64,000 nt of DNA from Flavobacteriales bacterium (lineage in GTDB: Bacteria; Bacteroidota; Bacteroidia; UBA10329). This document shows positions 28,223 through 37,379 of the stretch, in pieces. Numbering within the stretch: position 1 is the stretch's first letter; every line of letters begins with the position of its first letter. The DNA lies in the NCBI GenBank assembly GCA_020635495.1, contig JACJZQ010000016.1, forward strand, positions 28,673 to 92,672, in the 5' to 3' direction. The notes beneath the pieces are model-generated. The model had not been told where the DNA came from and made no database searches. It saw nothing but the letters and a program-made list of their open reading frames with translations. A program made the translations under genes and the position numbers.

Positions 28223-29192
28223 TGCTCGAAAACTTCTCAACGAACTCAACTCATGGGTCAACTCGCCATTGCGGGGAGAGAGCAGCAAGAAGTTTCAAGA
28301 CATTTGTGAAGCGCACGATGCATTAAGCATTCAACAATTCGGTGAGTCAATTCAAATAACGATACCGCTCTACGATGGAAAGAACAAGAACGTGCTAGGC
28401 CTGGTGCATGCGTTGCAGAAGGAGCAAGGCATTTCCTCGGTTATTCTGCAGGGCAGTTTGGCAACAGATGAAGAAATACCATACAGCGATTTTGATGCGC
28501 TGGTGATAATTGAAGACGCGGTTTTCAACAACCCGAAGGTGTTGTTGAGTTTAGTGGTGAGGCTGCAACTGCTTTCCAGGTACATTTATCAGCATGATCC
28601 GTTGCAACATCATGGTTGGTTTGTCACCACAGAAAAACTGCTTAACCATCATTTGGATGATTTTTTCCCGGCCGTGATATTCGACCATTCGAGAATGCTT
28701 TATCCCGCTAGGGCATCAGAGTTGAAGTTGAATCTGGTAAAAGACCCATCTGCTTTCCATTATCACTTGAATAACACAGTTGCCGGAATTGAGCGTGAGA
28801 TAACTTCAGGTCAATATCTGAACAATATGTACGAACTGAAATCCACGCTAAGCAAATTCATGCTGCTTCCAGCTTTGTATATGCAGGTTTGCAAGGGAGA
28901 GGGCGTGTACAAGAAAGACAGTTTTGAACTGGCTAAGGTCGATTTCACTGCAGAAGAATGGAATATCATGGATGAAATTTCAACCATCAGAGAGGATTGG
29001 AATCAGAACATGGCCGGATGGAGAAAGTGGATGATCACAACTCATCCTTCTTGGTCTCGTAAAATGGCCAAGCGAGTTGCGCCAAAAGTTGCAGCGGATC
29101 TTCAAGCATCAGTTAAAGACAAGTCCACCAAAATGCTGACCTTCGCCCGACTGATGTTGGAACGAGCAAAAGCAACAAATGGCCAAAACTGA
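28215..29192 (+). CDS. Nucleotidyltransferase-fold protein in polysaccharide operon (first)
   Basis: 325 residues, soluble, not a family I can name. The clear feature is a pol-beta nucleotidyltransferase signature: G80-S81 in VILQGSLATDEEIPY, then S91-D92-F93-D94 followed by a hydrophobic strand. This is the hG[GS]x9-13DxD pattern that binds metal and nucleotide. A long helical C-terminal half with many basic residues follows. The third catalytic carboxylate is not obvious. It is tightly embedded: the start overlaps the flippase gene and the end overlaps a sulfotransferase gene by 14 bases. A glycan-modifying nucleotidyl or phosphoryl transfer (as in LicD-type enzymes of the same fold) is an inference. 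Confidence 0.75.
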   Translation: MDSARKLLNELNSWVNSPLRGESSKKFQDICEAHDALSIQQFGESIQITIPLYDGKNKNVLGLVHALQKEQGISSVILQGSLATDEEIPYSDFDALVIIEDAVFNNPKVLLSLVVRLQLLSRYIYQHDPLQHHGWFVTTEKLLNHHLDDFFPAVIFDHSRMLYPARASELKLNLVKDPSAFHYHLNNTVAGIEREITSGQYLNNMYELKSTLSKFMLLPALYMQVCKGEGVYKKDSFELAKVDFTAEEWNIMDEISTIREDWNQNMAGWRKWMITTHPSWSRKMAKRVAPKVAADLQASVKDKSTKMLTFARLMLERAKATNGQN

Positions 29193-29940
29193 CCTGAATT
29201 ACCTTTTCATAACCGGAATGGGACGATCAGGAACAACTTTCTTGGGCGATCTGCTGTCATCGGTTCCTGATGTTTCGGCTGGGCACGAGCGAATCGGAAA
29301 TCGGGAGTATTGGCTACTGAGTTGGTATCTGGGGTCGAATTACAGTATACCGTTTCTTAAGAAGGAAAAGCAGAAGATCGATCAGAAACACATTGATAAA
29401 AAGACCTATGTTGATGTGAATTCGTACCTGCAGAATTCAACAAATGAGCTGAAAACCGTATTCGGAACAGAAAACGTGCTCCACTTGGTTCGAGACCCGA
29501 AAGAAGTTATTCGATCCATCTACACAAGAAGAAACGATTTCGATATTCATCTTCTTCCTAAAACCGAGAAAGAAGTGAGCCAATGGTTGGCGGCCGACCG
29601 TTTCTATCAGGTTTGCAAGAATTGGCAAATAGCCATGGATCAATTGGTGGAGAATGAAATTCCAACGATACAGTTTGAAAAGATCACGTCAGACTTTTCA
29701 TACCTGAAGCAAAACCTGCTTGAACCTTTTGGTGTTGATCTAACGGAAACCCAATGGAATCAGGCCAAGACGAAAAAGACCAATAAGACCCCGAAAAAGG
29801 CTTATCGTTTTCTTTATGCCAAGGTTAAGGGCAAGCAGTTTCAATCAGACGAACTGGGCAAGTTTGATACCTGGCCAATGGAATACCAGCACGTATACAA
29901 TGAACTTTGCGGTCGGTACTCATCCGAATTGGGTTATTGA
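29179..29940 (+). CDS. Sulfotransferase family protein (first)
   Basis: A 253-residue P-loop sulfotransferase. The 5'-phosphosulfate loop is TGMGRSGTTFLGDL (12-25), and the 3'-phosphate region is HLVRDPKEVIRSIYTRR. It would transfer sulfate from PAPS to a sugar hydroxyl or amine, most probably on the lipid-linked glycan since all neighbours are polysaccharide genes. It has no signal peptide, so the reaction is cytosolic. Its start overlaps the preceding nucleotidyltransferase-fold gene by 14 bases. cysCDN in the same transcription unit would supply PAPS. Confidence 0.87.
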   Translation: MAKTDLNYLFITGMGRSGTTFLGDLLSSVPDVSAGHERIGNREYWLLSWYLGSNYSIPFLKKEKQKIDQKHIDKKTYVDVNSYLQNSTNELKTVFGTENVLHLVRDPKEVIRSIYTRRNDFDIHLLPKTEKEVSQWLAADRFYQVCKNWQIAMDQLVENEIPTIQFEKITSDFSYLKQNLLEPFGVDLTETQWNQAKTKKTNKTPKKAYRFLYAKVKGKQFQSDELGKFDTWPMEYQHVYNELCGRYSSELGY

Positions 29941-30031
29941 TACGTGCATCTCCATTAGTTTCAAGGACATTGAAATACTAGGACAAATGTTCAAGCTTTT
30001 TTATTGCAGCTCGCGGATATCCTAAACAAAG

Positions 30032-30991
30032 ATGAAGTTCATTGATAAGCCACAACCAAGAACCCTGGAGCATTATTCATTGGCCATTGATGAAATGACT
30101 TCAAGAATCCGTAAGCTAGAGGGGGTTTTGGGCATCTACCAGATCGGGAGCGTTTCTAACCCTGGCCTATCAGATATTGATATGCTGGTTGTGTTTGAAG
30201 ATGATGCAAAAATTCTAATGGATCCCGTGCGCAACTTTCAATCGGACACATATTTGTTCACGCATCAGGTCTACGGAGTGCCAAAAGGATATTGGAACGA
30301 GCTGCGGTCACTCACGTTTTTCCATAACTACAGATTTATCGAAGGAGAGGAATTGCCTGAGTTGAGGACAGAGCTTGATTCAGATGAAATCCGGCAATTG
30401 AAGCGTCAGATAGCGCTTGAGTTCTTGGTCAAAATGTACATCGTACTTACCGTTCAATTACGTTATGATATTATCAAACTCAGAAGCTTTTTGCTTGAAG
30501 GCAAGGCGCTCATCTACGATCTGGAGTTTCTTGGAATCAATAGCGGAAACATGTTTGAACTTGTTCAACAGGTTATTCAGATCCGGGCCGATTGGTGGGA
30601 AAAGCAGCCAACCGAAGCGGAGCTGAAAAACCTCATCAAGAAGTTGTACGCATCTCTTACTGACTTTCTGATCGAAGAATTGAGACAAGCACCGCTGTAC
30701 CTTCCAACCACAGAATCGTTCCAGATCTCAAGGAATATCAGCGTTTCGAACGGAAATTTCGGAGCAATCTCGAGTGGTTTTGTACTTCCCAACTTTGGGT
30801 TGATTCAGGACAGAAAGCACTTCAATCTGTTGAATCGTTTCAACCGATTTAAGGTCACATTCCCGTATTCAGTTTCTGAAAAGGGCTCTGTGGTAGAAAG
30901 GCGATTTCAATTGCTTTCGCAACTTCGGAAGCATAACTCCAACCGACTCCCGGGGTTTTTAATTCCAGCATCGAGCTTGAAGGTGGTGTAA
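30032..30991 (+). CDS. Nucleotidyltransferase-fold protein in polysaccharide operon (second)
   Basis: 319 residues with an N-terminal pol-beta nucleotidyltransferase signature: G39-S40 in IYQIGSVSNPG, then S47-D48-I49-D50 and a hydrophobic strand (MLVVF). It is only loosely similar to the gene at 28215, yet has the same length class, the same motif and a helical second half. It has no membrane segment. A 91-nt gap separates it from the first sulfotransferase gene, and a second sulfotransferase gene follows. I cannot name the substrate. A toxin-antitoxin nucleotidyltransferase is unlikely because of size and context. Confidence 0.73.
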   Translation: MKFIDKPQPRTLEHYSLAIDEMTSRIRKLEGVLGIYQIGSVSNPGLSDIDMLVVFEDDAKILMDPVRNFQSDTYLFTHQVYGVPKGYWNELRSLTFFHNYRFIEGEELPELRTELDSDEIRQLKRQIALEFLVKMYIVLTVQLRYDIIKLRSFLLEGKALIYDLEFLGINSGNMFELVQQVIQIRADWWEKQPTEAELKNLIKKLYASLTDFLIEELRQAPLYLPTTESFQISRNISVSNGNFGAISSGFVLPNFGLIQDRKHFNLLNRFNRFKVTFPYSVSEKGSVVERRFQLLSQLRKHNSNRLPGFLIPASSLKVV

Positions 30992-31005
30992 AACACATTG
31001 GTGCG

Positions 31006-31030
31006 GGCCTGAAAAGGCCTTCATTATTCT
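31006..31030 (+). terminator. Weak hairpin terminator
   Basis: A 5-bp GC stem (31006-31010 with 31015-31019) with a GAAA loop and T-rich tail, just after the second nucleotidyltransferase-fold gene and before a promoter-like box. Confidence 0.3.
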
Positions 31031-31038
31031 TAGCTTTG
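31031..31038 (+). promoter_or_regulatory. Putative internal -7 box
   Basis: TAGCTTTG, 39 nt before the TTG start assigned to the second sulfotransferase. It could restart transcription for the distal half of the locus. Confidence 0.4.
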
Positions 31039-31077
31039 CGCCTTGAATTCGTACCCGACCCAGTTCATTTTTCAGCA

Positions 31078-32001
31078 TTGATCAGCAAATCCAGCATTCC
31101 GTTTTTTTACAAGTCTGCGCCATTTTTATGGAAGCTGAAAAAAACCATTAGCGGCCCCGTTTTTGGTTCGTTGTACAAACTTAGACTTAGTATCAACCGG
31201 CTCACCGGCTCATTGAGGAAAGAGCCTGACCTGGTAATAATTGGAGCCATGAAATGTGGTACAAGTTCACTCCATCGAACGCTTGTTCAGCATCCGAATC
31301 TGATTGCTTCCATCAAGAAGGAAGTGCACTATTTCGATGAATCCAAAAATTTCCAGAAAGGAAAGAACTGGTATTTGGCTCATTTTCCATTGAAGTTGAC
31401 GGTTTGGCTAAAGCAAAAAATTAGCGGTAAGAAACACCTCACATTTGAGGCTACACCGTCTTACGTTGCTTTTCCGCATGTGGCAGAAAGATTGAAAGAG
31501 GTCAACCCGGATGCGAAGATCATTGTGATGTTCAGAAACCCTGTAGATCGGGCGTATTCGCATTACTTCCATAGCTTCAGACCGCTGAGGGAGAAACTGC
31601 CATTTGACGAAGCGATTGCTGCTGAACCCGACCGCCTCAACGGTGAGTTTGAAAAAATGGAAGCCGACCCCAACTATTGGAGTCAATCTTTTGCAAGGTT
31701 CAGCTACTTGGCCAGGGGCATGTACGGAGATCAAATGGAACGTTGGTTCAAATATTTCCCGAAGGAGCAGATCATGATAATTGACAGTTCTTACTACTAC
31801 AAGAACACGCAGAAATGCTACAACGAGGTGTTGGATTTCCTTGGTCTCGAACACTATGAACCGAAGGGCTTCAAGAAGTCAGTTTATCCTAGTTACGATA
31901 AGATGAGCGATGAATTGCGCCAGAAATTGGTGGCGTATTTCAAACCGCACAATCAGAAATTGTACGACCTGATCGGTCAGCAATACGATTGGGATAAATA
32001 G
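31078..32001 (+). CDS. Sulfotransferase domain protein (second, heparan-sulfotransferase-like)
   Basis: About 307 residues from a TTG at 31078; no ATG exists in the region, and an earlier TTG at 31036 lies within the promoter-like box. The PAPS-binding loop is IIGAMKCGTSSL (54-65). The 3'-phosphate block VMFRNPVDRAYSHYFHS resembles heparan/chondroitin-type sulfotransferases more than the first copy does. The N-terminal 45 residues are basic and hydrophobic, perhaps membrane-associated. It is expected to sulfate the polysaccharide repeat unit. Confidence 0.87.
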   Translation: MISKSSIPFFYKSAPFLWKLKKTISGPVFGSLYKLRLSINRLTGSLRKEPDLVIIGAMKCGTSSLHRTLVQHPNLIASIKKEVHYFDESKNFQKGKNWYLAHFPLKLTVWLKQKISGKKHLTFEATPSYVAFPHVAERLKEVNPDAKIIVMFRNPVDRAYSHYFHSFRPLREKLPFDEAIAAEPDRLNGEFEKMEADPNYWSQSFARFSYLARGMYGDQMERWFKYFPKEQIMIIDSSYYYKNTQKCYNEVLDFLGLEHYEPKGFKKSVYPSYDKMSDELRQKLVAYFKPHNQKLYDLIGQQYDWDK

Positions 32002-32012
32002 CCGCCACGCTT

Positions 32013-33008
32013 ATGTCTATAGCTTGGCAAACCCGTTCGCAGATTCTACACGATTCTATCGTAAATGAGCAGTTGAGCCCGAAAGCAAACGGTGGCAACG
32101 CTTACGATTTCCAAGCAGCGATGGCTTTAAGTTCAGATTTCGATCTGAACGCAGATTCGATGTCGGTTTACTGTAGCTCTGATAATCCATTGAGCTACTG
32201 GTGGCGTATGCGAAATCATTTGCCCGAGGCATCGCATCGCATATTAGAACCGTACCCTATCGTGTTTGGAGGTAAGTTCAATGAAACCGCCAACATTGCC
32301 ATGATCCATCACGTTGATGCCCACGCAGAAACGGGTGGTGTCAAGCACAAATGGTTCTACAAAAGGTTATTTGAACGGATCCGTGGTTTCGATAAAGTTG
32401 TAACCGTTTCCCAATTCTGGAAAGACTATCTCAATAAGAATGGATGCGAAAATGTGGAGGTGATCTACAACGCCTTTAACCCTACAGACTATACGTTCAG
32501 CCAAGATCAATTAGCGGAGTTTAGGGAGATTCGTGGTTTTGAAAGCAACCGACCGATCATCTACATTGGTAATGCTGCGCCCGGAAAGGGAGTTTATGAA
32601 ACTTACGAGGCGTTGAAGGATTCCAACTATCAGCTGGTAATGACAGGTGGAACAAACAAAGCCGCTGACCTTCCCGTCAAGTTTTTGAGCTTGAATGCAG
32701 AAGATTACAGAAAGCTTATCGCTGCCTGCGATGTGGTTTTGACCATGTCTACCATGATGGAGGGCTGGAACCGCGTGGCTCACGAAGCTTTGCTCAGTAA
32801 AACACCAGTTATCGGAAGTGGATCTGGCGGAATGAAGGAACTACTGGAAGGCGCTGGTCAAACCATCACAACGGACTTTAAGCGCTTGCCCGATCTGGTA
32901 GAAGACTGTCTGACCAATACGGATACTTTGGCGGGGGCTGGTTACAAGTTCGTGGCGCAATACGACCAAGCCTACTTCAAACAAGCTTGGCGTTCGATAA
33001 TTCAATAG
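32013..33008 (+). CDS. Glycosyltransferase (GT4-like)
   Basis: 331 residues, GT-B fold. The C-terminal half has the recognisable donor site: PIIYIGNAAPGKG, then the acid-containing MMEGWNRVAHEALLSKTPVIG and GSGGMKELLEG. The N-terminal half is less typical. Substrate sugars cannot be told. It starts 12 nt after the sulfotransferase stop. A 14-nt perfect palindrome (33007-33020) overlaps its stop codon. Confidence 0.85.
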   Translation: MSIAWQTRSQILHDSIVNEQLSPKANGGNAYDFQAAMALSSDFDLNADSMSVYCSSDNPLSYWWRMRNHLPEASHRILEPYPIVFGGKFNETANIAMIHHVDAHAETGGVKHKWFYKRLFERIRGFDKVVTVSQFWKDYLNKNGCENVEVIYNAFNPTDYTFSQDQLAEFREIRGFESNRPIIYIGNAAPGKGVYETYEALKDSNYQLVMTGGTNKAADLPVKFLSLNAEDYRKLIAACDVVLTMSTMMEGWNRVAHEALLSKTPVIGSGSGGMKELLEGAGQTITTDFKRLPDLVEDCLTNTDTLAGAGYKFVAQYDQAYFKQAWRSIIQ

Positions 33009-33033
33009 CTTCGCGAAGCTTTTCAAGTAGCAA

Positions 33034-34950
33034 ATGTGCGGAATCAACGGTATCATCAGTCTTGATGGTCGGCCTATCGAAAACGGCCTGACTCAGGTTG
33101 GCCGCATGAATGAAAGGCTTCATCATCGCGGTCCAGATGCTAATGGAACGTGGCAGCATCCATCAGAGAAAGTCTGTTTCGGACAAACCCGCCTTAGCAT
33201 TATCGATCTTTCTGAATCGGGCAACCAACCAATGACCGATGAAGCTGGAAATTGTATCACTTTCAACGGGGAGATCTACAACTTCCAACGCCTGAAATCG
33301 GAACATTTTCCTAACGAGAATTTCCGTTCAACTTCCGATACGGAGGTCATTCTGAAAATGTACCAGAAGTACGGAACAGGCATGCTGCAATACTTGGAAG
33401 GCATGTTTGCCTTTGCCCTTTGGGATGAGGCGAACCAACGTGTGTTTGCTGCCAGAGATCGCTCGGGTAAAAAGCCGTTTTACCACGTGCAACATGCGGG
33501 CAGGTTCTACTTTGCATCAGAGGTTAAAGCGTTGCTTCACATAGAAGGAATTTCGCCCAGGTTGGATGAAAAGGCGCTCTATCATTTCCTGACATTCAAC
33601 GTGCTTCCGTCTCCATATACCATGTTTCAAGGCATTCAAAAATTGGATGCGGGAGAGTCTTTGGTAATTGATCTGAACGGCAATGTAAGGTCAGAGCATT
33701 ATTGGTCTGTCGAGTATCAGAATCTTACGTCAAAGTCTGAAAAAGAGCTTTCAGACATGGTCTATGCGGCTTTGGAAGAAAGCGTGAAAGACCGCTTGGT
33801 AAGCGATGTCCCTGTTGGTGCGTTTTTGAGTGGTGGTGTGGATTCAAGCGCGGTTGTTGCGCTGATGCGCAAGTTCAATAAGGAGGAGATAAAAACGTAT
33901 TCCATCGGTTTTGAAGACCAACCTGGTTATGATGAGCTGAAGTATGCCAAAGGAATAAGCGAGACCTACGGCACTACGCATTTCGAGAAAACGGTTACCA
34001 AGCAAGACCTTATCGACTTTTTACCGAAAGTGGTTGAGGTATTTGATGAACCGCTTTCGGACACAACGGCCATTCCGATCTACTTTCTCTCGCAACTTGC
34101 TAGAGCGAATGATACTAAGGTTGTAATGACGGGAGATGGTGCCGATGAGATCTTTGCCGGTTACCGCAATTTCATGGCGTATGATAAACGCTATCAGAAG
34201 TACAACGCGCTGCTTAAAACCCCGAAAGCATTCAGAAAACTGCTGGCTTCTAGCTACGGTATAATGGACAAAAGTTCGCCTGTTTATGAGATTTTGAATC
34301 GGGCTGAACAAGGGCAAGAATTGGCTTGGATCGGAGCCCGTGGTTTTAAGGAAAGCACCAAGAATCAGGTTCTGTCGGAAGAGTTCAAGAACCGATCGGC
34401 CAGTTATAATTCTTACGAAGTTGTAGAACGTTTCCAACGGGAGTTTGCTGACCGGAAAAATGGTCATGCCTTGGATCATGTAGATTGGATGTGCTACATG
34501 GGTTACCGCTTTGCCGATGCTGACAGGTATCTTTTCAGAGCAGACCGTTTAGGTATGGCGCATTCCATCGAAACACGTGCACCGTTCATGGATTACAGGT
34601 TGGTCAATTTGGCGTTGTCAATTCCATCCAAGTTCAAAATCAAGAACGGAGAACCGAAGTACATTCTGAAAAAAGCGTTGGAGCGGATTCTGACAGATGA
34701 TGTGCTTTACAGAAAGAAGCAAGGCTTCAACGTGCCTATTCGCGAATGGGCAGGAGATATTTTGACCGAATATGTTTCGGACAATGCCAAGCAGTTTGCA
34801 GAAACATTCGGGTTGTTCAATGCAGATGAGATCCTTGGTCAGGCATCAGCTCTAAAATCGGGTAACGCCAATTACACCAACAACGTTTGGACCATCTACT
34901 TTCTCATGTCTTGGATGAATCATTGGAAACCAACCATAGGTGCTGAATGA
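33034..34950 (+). CDS. asnB: Asparagine synthase (glutamine-hydrolysing) family protein
   Basis: 638 residues. Cys2 (MCGINGI) is the glutaminase nucleophile, and the class II amidotransferase domain runs to about 220. The synthetase domain has the PP loop SGGVDSS (266-272). Such genes are frequent in polysaccharide loci, where they are thought to amidate uronic acids or other carboxylated sugars rather than make free asparagine, so both roles remain open. The next glycosyltransferase overlaps the stop (ATGA). Confidence 0.93.
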   Translation: MCGINGIISLDGRPIENGLTQVGRMNERLHHRGPDANGTWQHPSEKVCFGQTRLSIIDLSESGNQPMTDEAGNCITFNGEIYNFQRLKSEHFPNENFRSTSDTEVILKMYQKYGTGMLQYLEGMFAFALWDEANQRVFAARDRSGKKPFYHVQHAGRFYFASEVKALLHIEGISPRLDEKALYHFLTFNVLPSPYTMFQGIQKLDAGESLVIDLNGNVRSEHYWSVEYQNLTSKSEKELSDMVYAALEESVKDRLVSDVPVGAFLSGGVDSSAVVALMRKFNKEEIKTYSIGFEDQPGYDELKYAKGISETYGTTHFEKTVTKQDLIDFLPKVVEVFDEPLSDTTAIPIYFLSQLARANDTKVVMTGDGADEIFAGYRNFMAYDKRYQKYNALLKTPKAFRKLLASSYGIMDKSSPVYEILNRAEQGQELAWIGARGFKESTKNQVLSEEFKNRSASYNSYEVVERFQREFADRKNGHALDHVDWMCYMGYRFADADRYLFRADRLGMAHSIETRAPFMDYRLVNLALSIPSKFKIKNGEPKYILKKALERILTDDVLYRKKQGFNVPIREWAGDILTEYVSDNAKQFAETFGLFNADEILGQASALKSGNANYTNNVWTIYFLMSWMNHWKPTIGAE

Positions 34951-36044
34951 AGGTTCTTTGGTTAAGCCCAACGCTGAATCACTACAAAGCGAAGTTTCTG
35001 AGTAAGCTTCAAAAAGATTATCCGCTTGACATCACGGTTTTGGCGGGTACAGGGCGAGAAGGCCAAGGAGACCCAGACCGGAACGATGAGGCGACATTCA
35101 ACCTTATTCAACTTCCTGTTAAAAAGAAAGATTTCGGATTCTCAGCAAAAGTTCGGGCTGAACTGAAGAGCGCCATTGGCAACTACGATTGGATAATGAT
35201 TCCGAAGGAGAACAAGAATTTATTGTTGTTCGTTTCCGCCCTTTGGTTCCGTTTTGTTGCTGGTTCCAGAGGGAAGAAAACCAGATTCTTCTCGTACAAT
35301 CATCATTTAACGCTTGATGGACCGCGTAAGGCAGGATTGCTTAATCGATTGATTACGCAGTTCTATTATAGCCGATTGGACCGGGTGGTTTTCTACACGG
35401 AAATTGGTTGTCAGCGGATGATCGGAGGCGGTTTTATTTCCAAGGGAAAAGCCTTCTGGGCCAACAATACCATTGATACGGACGAGATCAATTGCAACTA
35501 CACGTTCTGCCTTCCAGAACAGGCGCAACCCACAATTCTGTTTATCGGTAGACTGGTAGAAAGGAAGAGACTCCCGATCTTATTGGAGTATTTCAATGAG
35601 TTGAAAAAACGGGTCGAGTTGAAGAATCTGAAGTTAATTGTCATTGGAGACGGGCCTCAATCTCAAATCGTAGAAGAAGCTTCAAGGAACGATTCTAACA
35701 TAGAATGGAAAGGTGCGATAACAGACGAATCTCTAATTGCTCCGCTTATGTCCAGAGCATCAATTGTTTTTATTCCAGGGCACTCTGGGTTGTCTGTGAA
35801 TCATGCCCTTTGCTATGGCAGGCCATTCGTTACATTCGGAAATATTCATCAACCGCCCGAAATAGATTATGTCCGCGATGGCGAAATCGGTTTGATTCTA
35901 AAAGGAAACTCCCAGGAAAACATCGACCGTATTGCACGCTTGTTGGTTAACTTTGACCCCGAACTTTACAATAGCTGCTATGCTGCTGGTAAAGCGCTTT
36001 CAGTTGACAGTTGGTGTCAACGGGTTTATAAGGCATTGCAGTAA
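34947..36044 (+). CDS. Glycosyltransferase family 4 protein
   Basis: 365 residues, GT-B. The donor half has TILFIGRLVERKRLPIL and LKLIVIGDGPQ, then a weak version of the usual E-x7-E site: FIPGHSGLSVNHALCYGRPFV has His/Asn-rich residues in place of the first Glu. The loss of that Glu is unusual for GT4 and could mean altered chemistry. The start overlaps asnB by four bases. Confidence 0.87.
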   Translation: MKVLWLSPTLNHYKAKFLSKLQKDYPLDITVLAGTGREGQGDPDRNDEATFNLIQLPVKKKDFGFSAKVRAELKSAIGNYDWIMIPKENKNLLLFVSALWFRFVAGSRGKKTRFFSYNHHLTLDGPRKAGLLNRLITQFYYSRLDRVVFYTEIGCQRMIGGGFISKGKAFWANNTIDTDEINCNYTFCLPEQAQPTILFIGRLVERKRLPILLEYFNELKKRVELKNLKLIVIGDGPQSQIVEEASRNDSNIEWKGAITDESLIAPLMSRASIVFIPGHSGLSVNHALCYGRPFVTFGNIHQPPEIDYVRDGEIGLILKGNSQENIDRIARLLVNFDPELYNSCYAAGKALSVDSWCQRVYKALQ

Positions 36045-36073
36045 TAGGTATCTACAATAAAACAGAAACGGAA

Positions 36074-37378
36074 TTGCAGCGTCTTAAGCAATGGCGAAGA
36101 TGGTTTTCCAAGCAACCTTGGTCATATAAGTGGTTTCTGTGGTTGGTGCTGTTGAGACCAATTATTGATGTTTTCTGGTATGTGAAGGAAAACGCGCTTT
36201 TCTCTCCTCTTCAGTTAGCAGGGATGTTAACATTTTTCTTTTCCCTTGTTTATAGTTTGAGGCTTCCAGGACAGGGCAAAGGACAGTTTCCGCTCTCATT
36301 CAATTTATTTGCTGGATTACTAGTAATGAACCTGTTGCTGATATCGGTGGAGCTCGGTTCGGCCAGTGGTTTGATCCGTTTTGTAAGATTCATTACCCCA
36401 GTAATTTTGTTTGCTTATCTCGTAAAAGTGATGAAAAGTGAAGAGCGGTTTCACGGCTTTCTTTTTACGTTTCTCATTTCCTCTATTTTCCCGTTGGCCA
36501 TGTTGTATTATGAGACCGTTTTCGATCCGATATCGTATGTGGAGCTATCAGAGAGCCGTGGGGGTGGTTACCGACTTACCGGTCTTTATGCCGATTTGTT
36601 CAATTACATGTCGTATCTGATAGGAGATCTGCTGATTTTCGGGTATATCTTCGTTCGTTCATTGAGGCCGGGTTCAACGCAGATAGGTGTATTGAAAATT
36701 GCGGCTGTAGTCGCCCTTGCCGTGGTCGGAATTGCCGGGCTCAAACATCAGGCATCTTGGATTGTTACACTGTTCATCATTGTTAGTGTGGTACTTACTG
36801 GATTTAATCATCAACGGGTAAAGAGTTACATGGTCTTCATTGGATTCCCCTTACTTCTGTTAGCTCCAGTATTGATTTTGCCTAAGGTTGAAACACTATT
36901 TGCTAAAGAGATTAAGGCCTACACCGGAGAAGCGGACTCTGACCGGATTCTTAATGGTCGCTTGATTCGGTGGGAGAGACATTTCAGCGTTTGGGAAGAT
37001 GCATCAACGATTTCTAAGTTTTTCGGAGTTTCATTAGATGGAATGCCCGCCCAACAGAAAAACGCCATGACAGGTGGAGGTATGCACAGCGATTATGTAA
37101 GATTTCTGTTCGCAGCAGGCATTGTGGGACTCATCGCTTTCCTGCTGTTTTATCTGCGGGTTTATGTGGGAGGAAGAAAATATCGGAAGCCAGAAAAGTT
37201 CTTCATTGTAACTTCTGTAGGTATAATGTGTCTTTATTCTGTAACCAGTAACCCGTTTGGAAGTAGCGGAAGCCTCATGTTTCTACTGTTCAGCGGGATG
37301 GCGTTGTCGCTAAATAACTCAAAGCTGTTTTACTTTGGTACAAACAACGTTACTAAAGGAAAGGTTGAGCAAGCATAG
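36074..37378 (+). CDS. wzy: O-antigen polymerase/ligase-like membrane protein (Wzy candidate)
   Basis: 434 residues with about 10-12 hydrophobic segments and one larger periplasmic loop (about residues 270-340, ending GGGMHSDYVRFLFAAG). This H-S-D-Y pattern is typical of the O-antigen ligase/polymerase superfamily. In this context it is the likely polymerase of the repeat unit. The start is TTG at 36074, as no ATG occurs before the first membrane segments. The following glycosyltransferase starts one base after its stop. Confidence 0.83.
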   Translation: MQRLKQWRRWFSKQPWSYKWFLWLVLLRPIIDVFWYVKENALFSPLQLAGMLTFFFSLVYSLRLPGQGKGQFPLSFNLFAGLLVMNLLLISVELGSASGLIRFVRFITPVILFAYLVKVMKSEERFHGFLFTFLISSIFPLAMLYYETVFDPISYVELSESRGGGYRLTGLYADLFNYMSYLIGDLLIFGYIFVRSLRPGSTQIGVLKIAAVVALAVVGIAGLKHQASWIVTLFIIVSVVLTGFNHQRVKSYMVFIGFPLLLLAPVLILPKVETLFAKEIKAYTGEADSDRILNGRLIRWERHFSVWEDASTISKFFGVSLDGMPAQQKNAMTGGGMHSDYVRFLFAAGIVGLIAFLLFYLRVYVGGRKYRKPEKFFIVTSVGIMCLYSVTSNPFGSSGSLMFLLFSGMALSLNNSKLFYFGTNNVTKGKVEQA

Positions 37379-37379
37379 C

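Noticed and set aside
28215..30991. Nucleotidyltransferase genes as MNT/HEPN-type toxin-antitoxin parts
   Set aside because: Proteins are over 300 residues, have no small HEPN partner, and are embedded in overlapping polysaccharide genes.
31036..31077. Upstream extension of the second sulfotransferase from TTG at 31036
   Set aside because: That codon lies inside the promoter-like box; the next in-frame TTG at 31078 was preferred.
33007..33020. 14-nt perfect palindrome between two operon genes
   Set aside because: Too short and loop-poor for a terminator and without a T-run; could be a protein site but nothing supports it.
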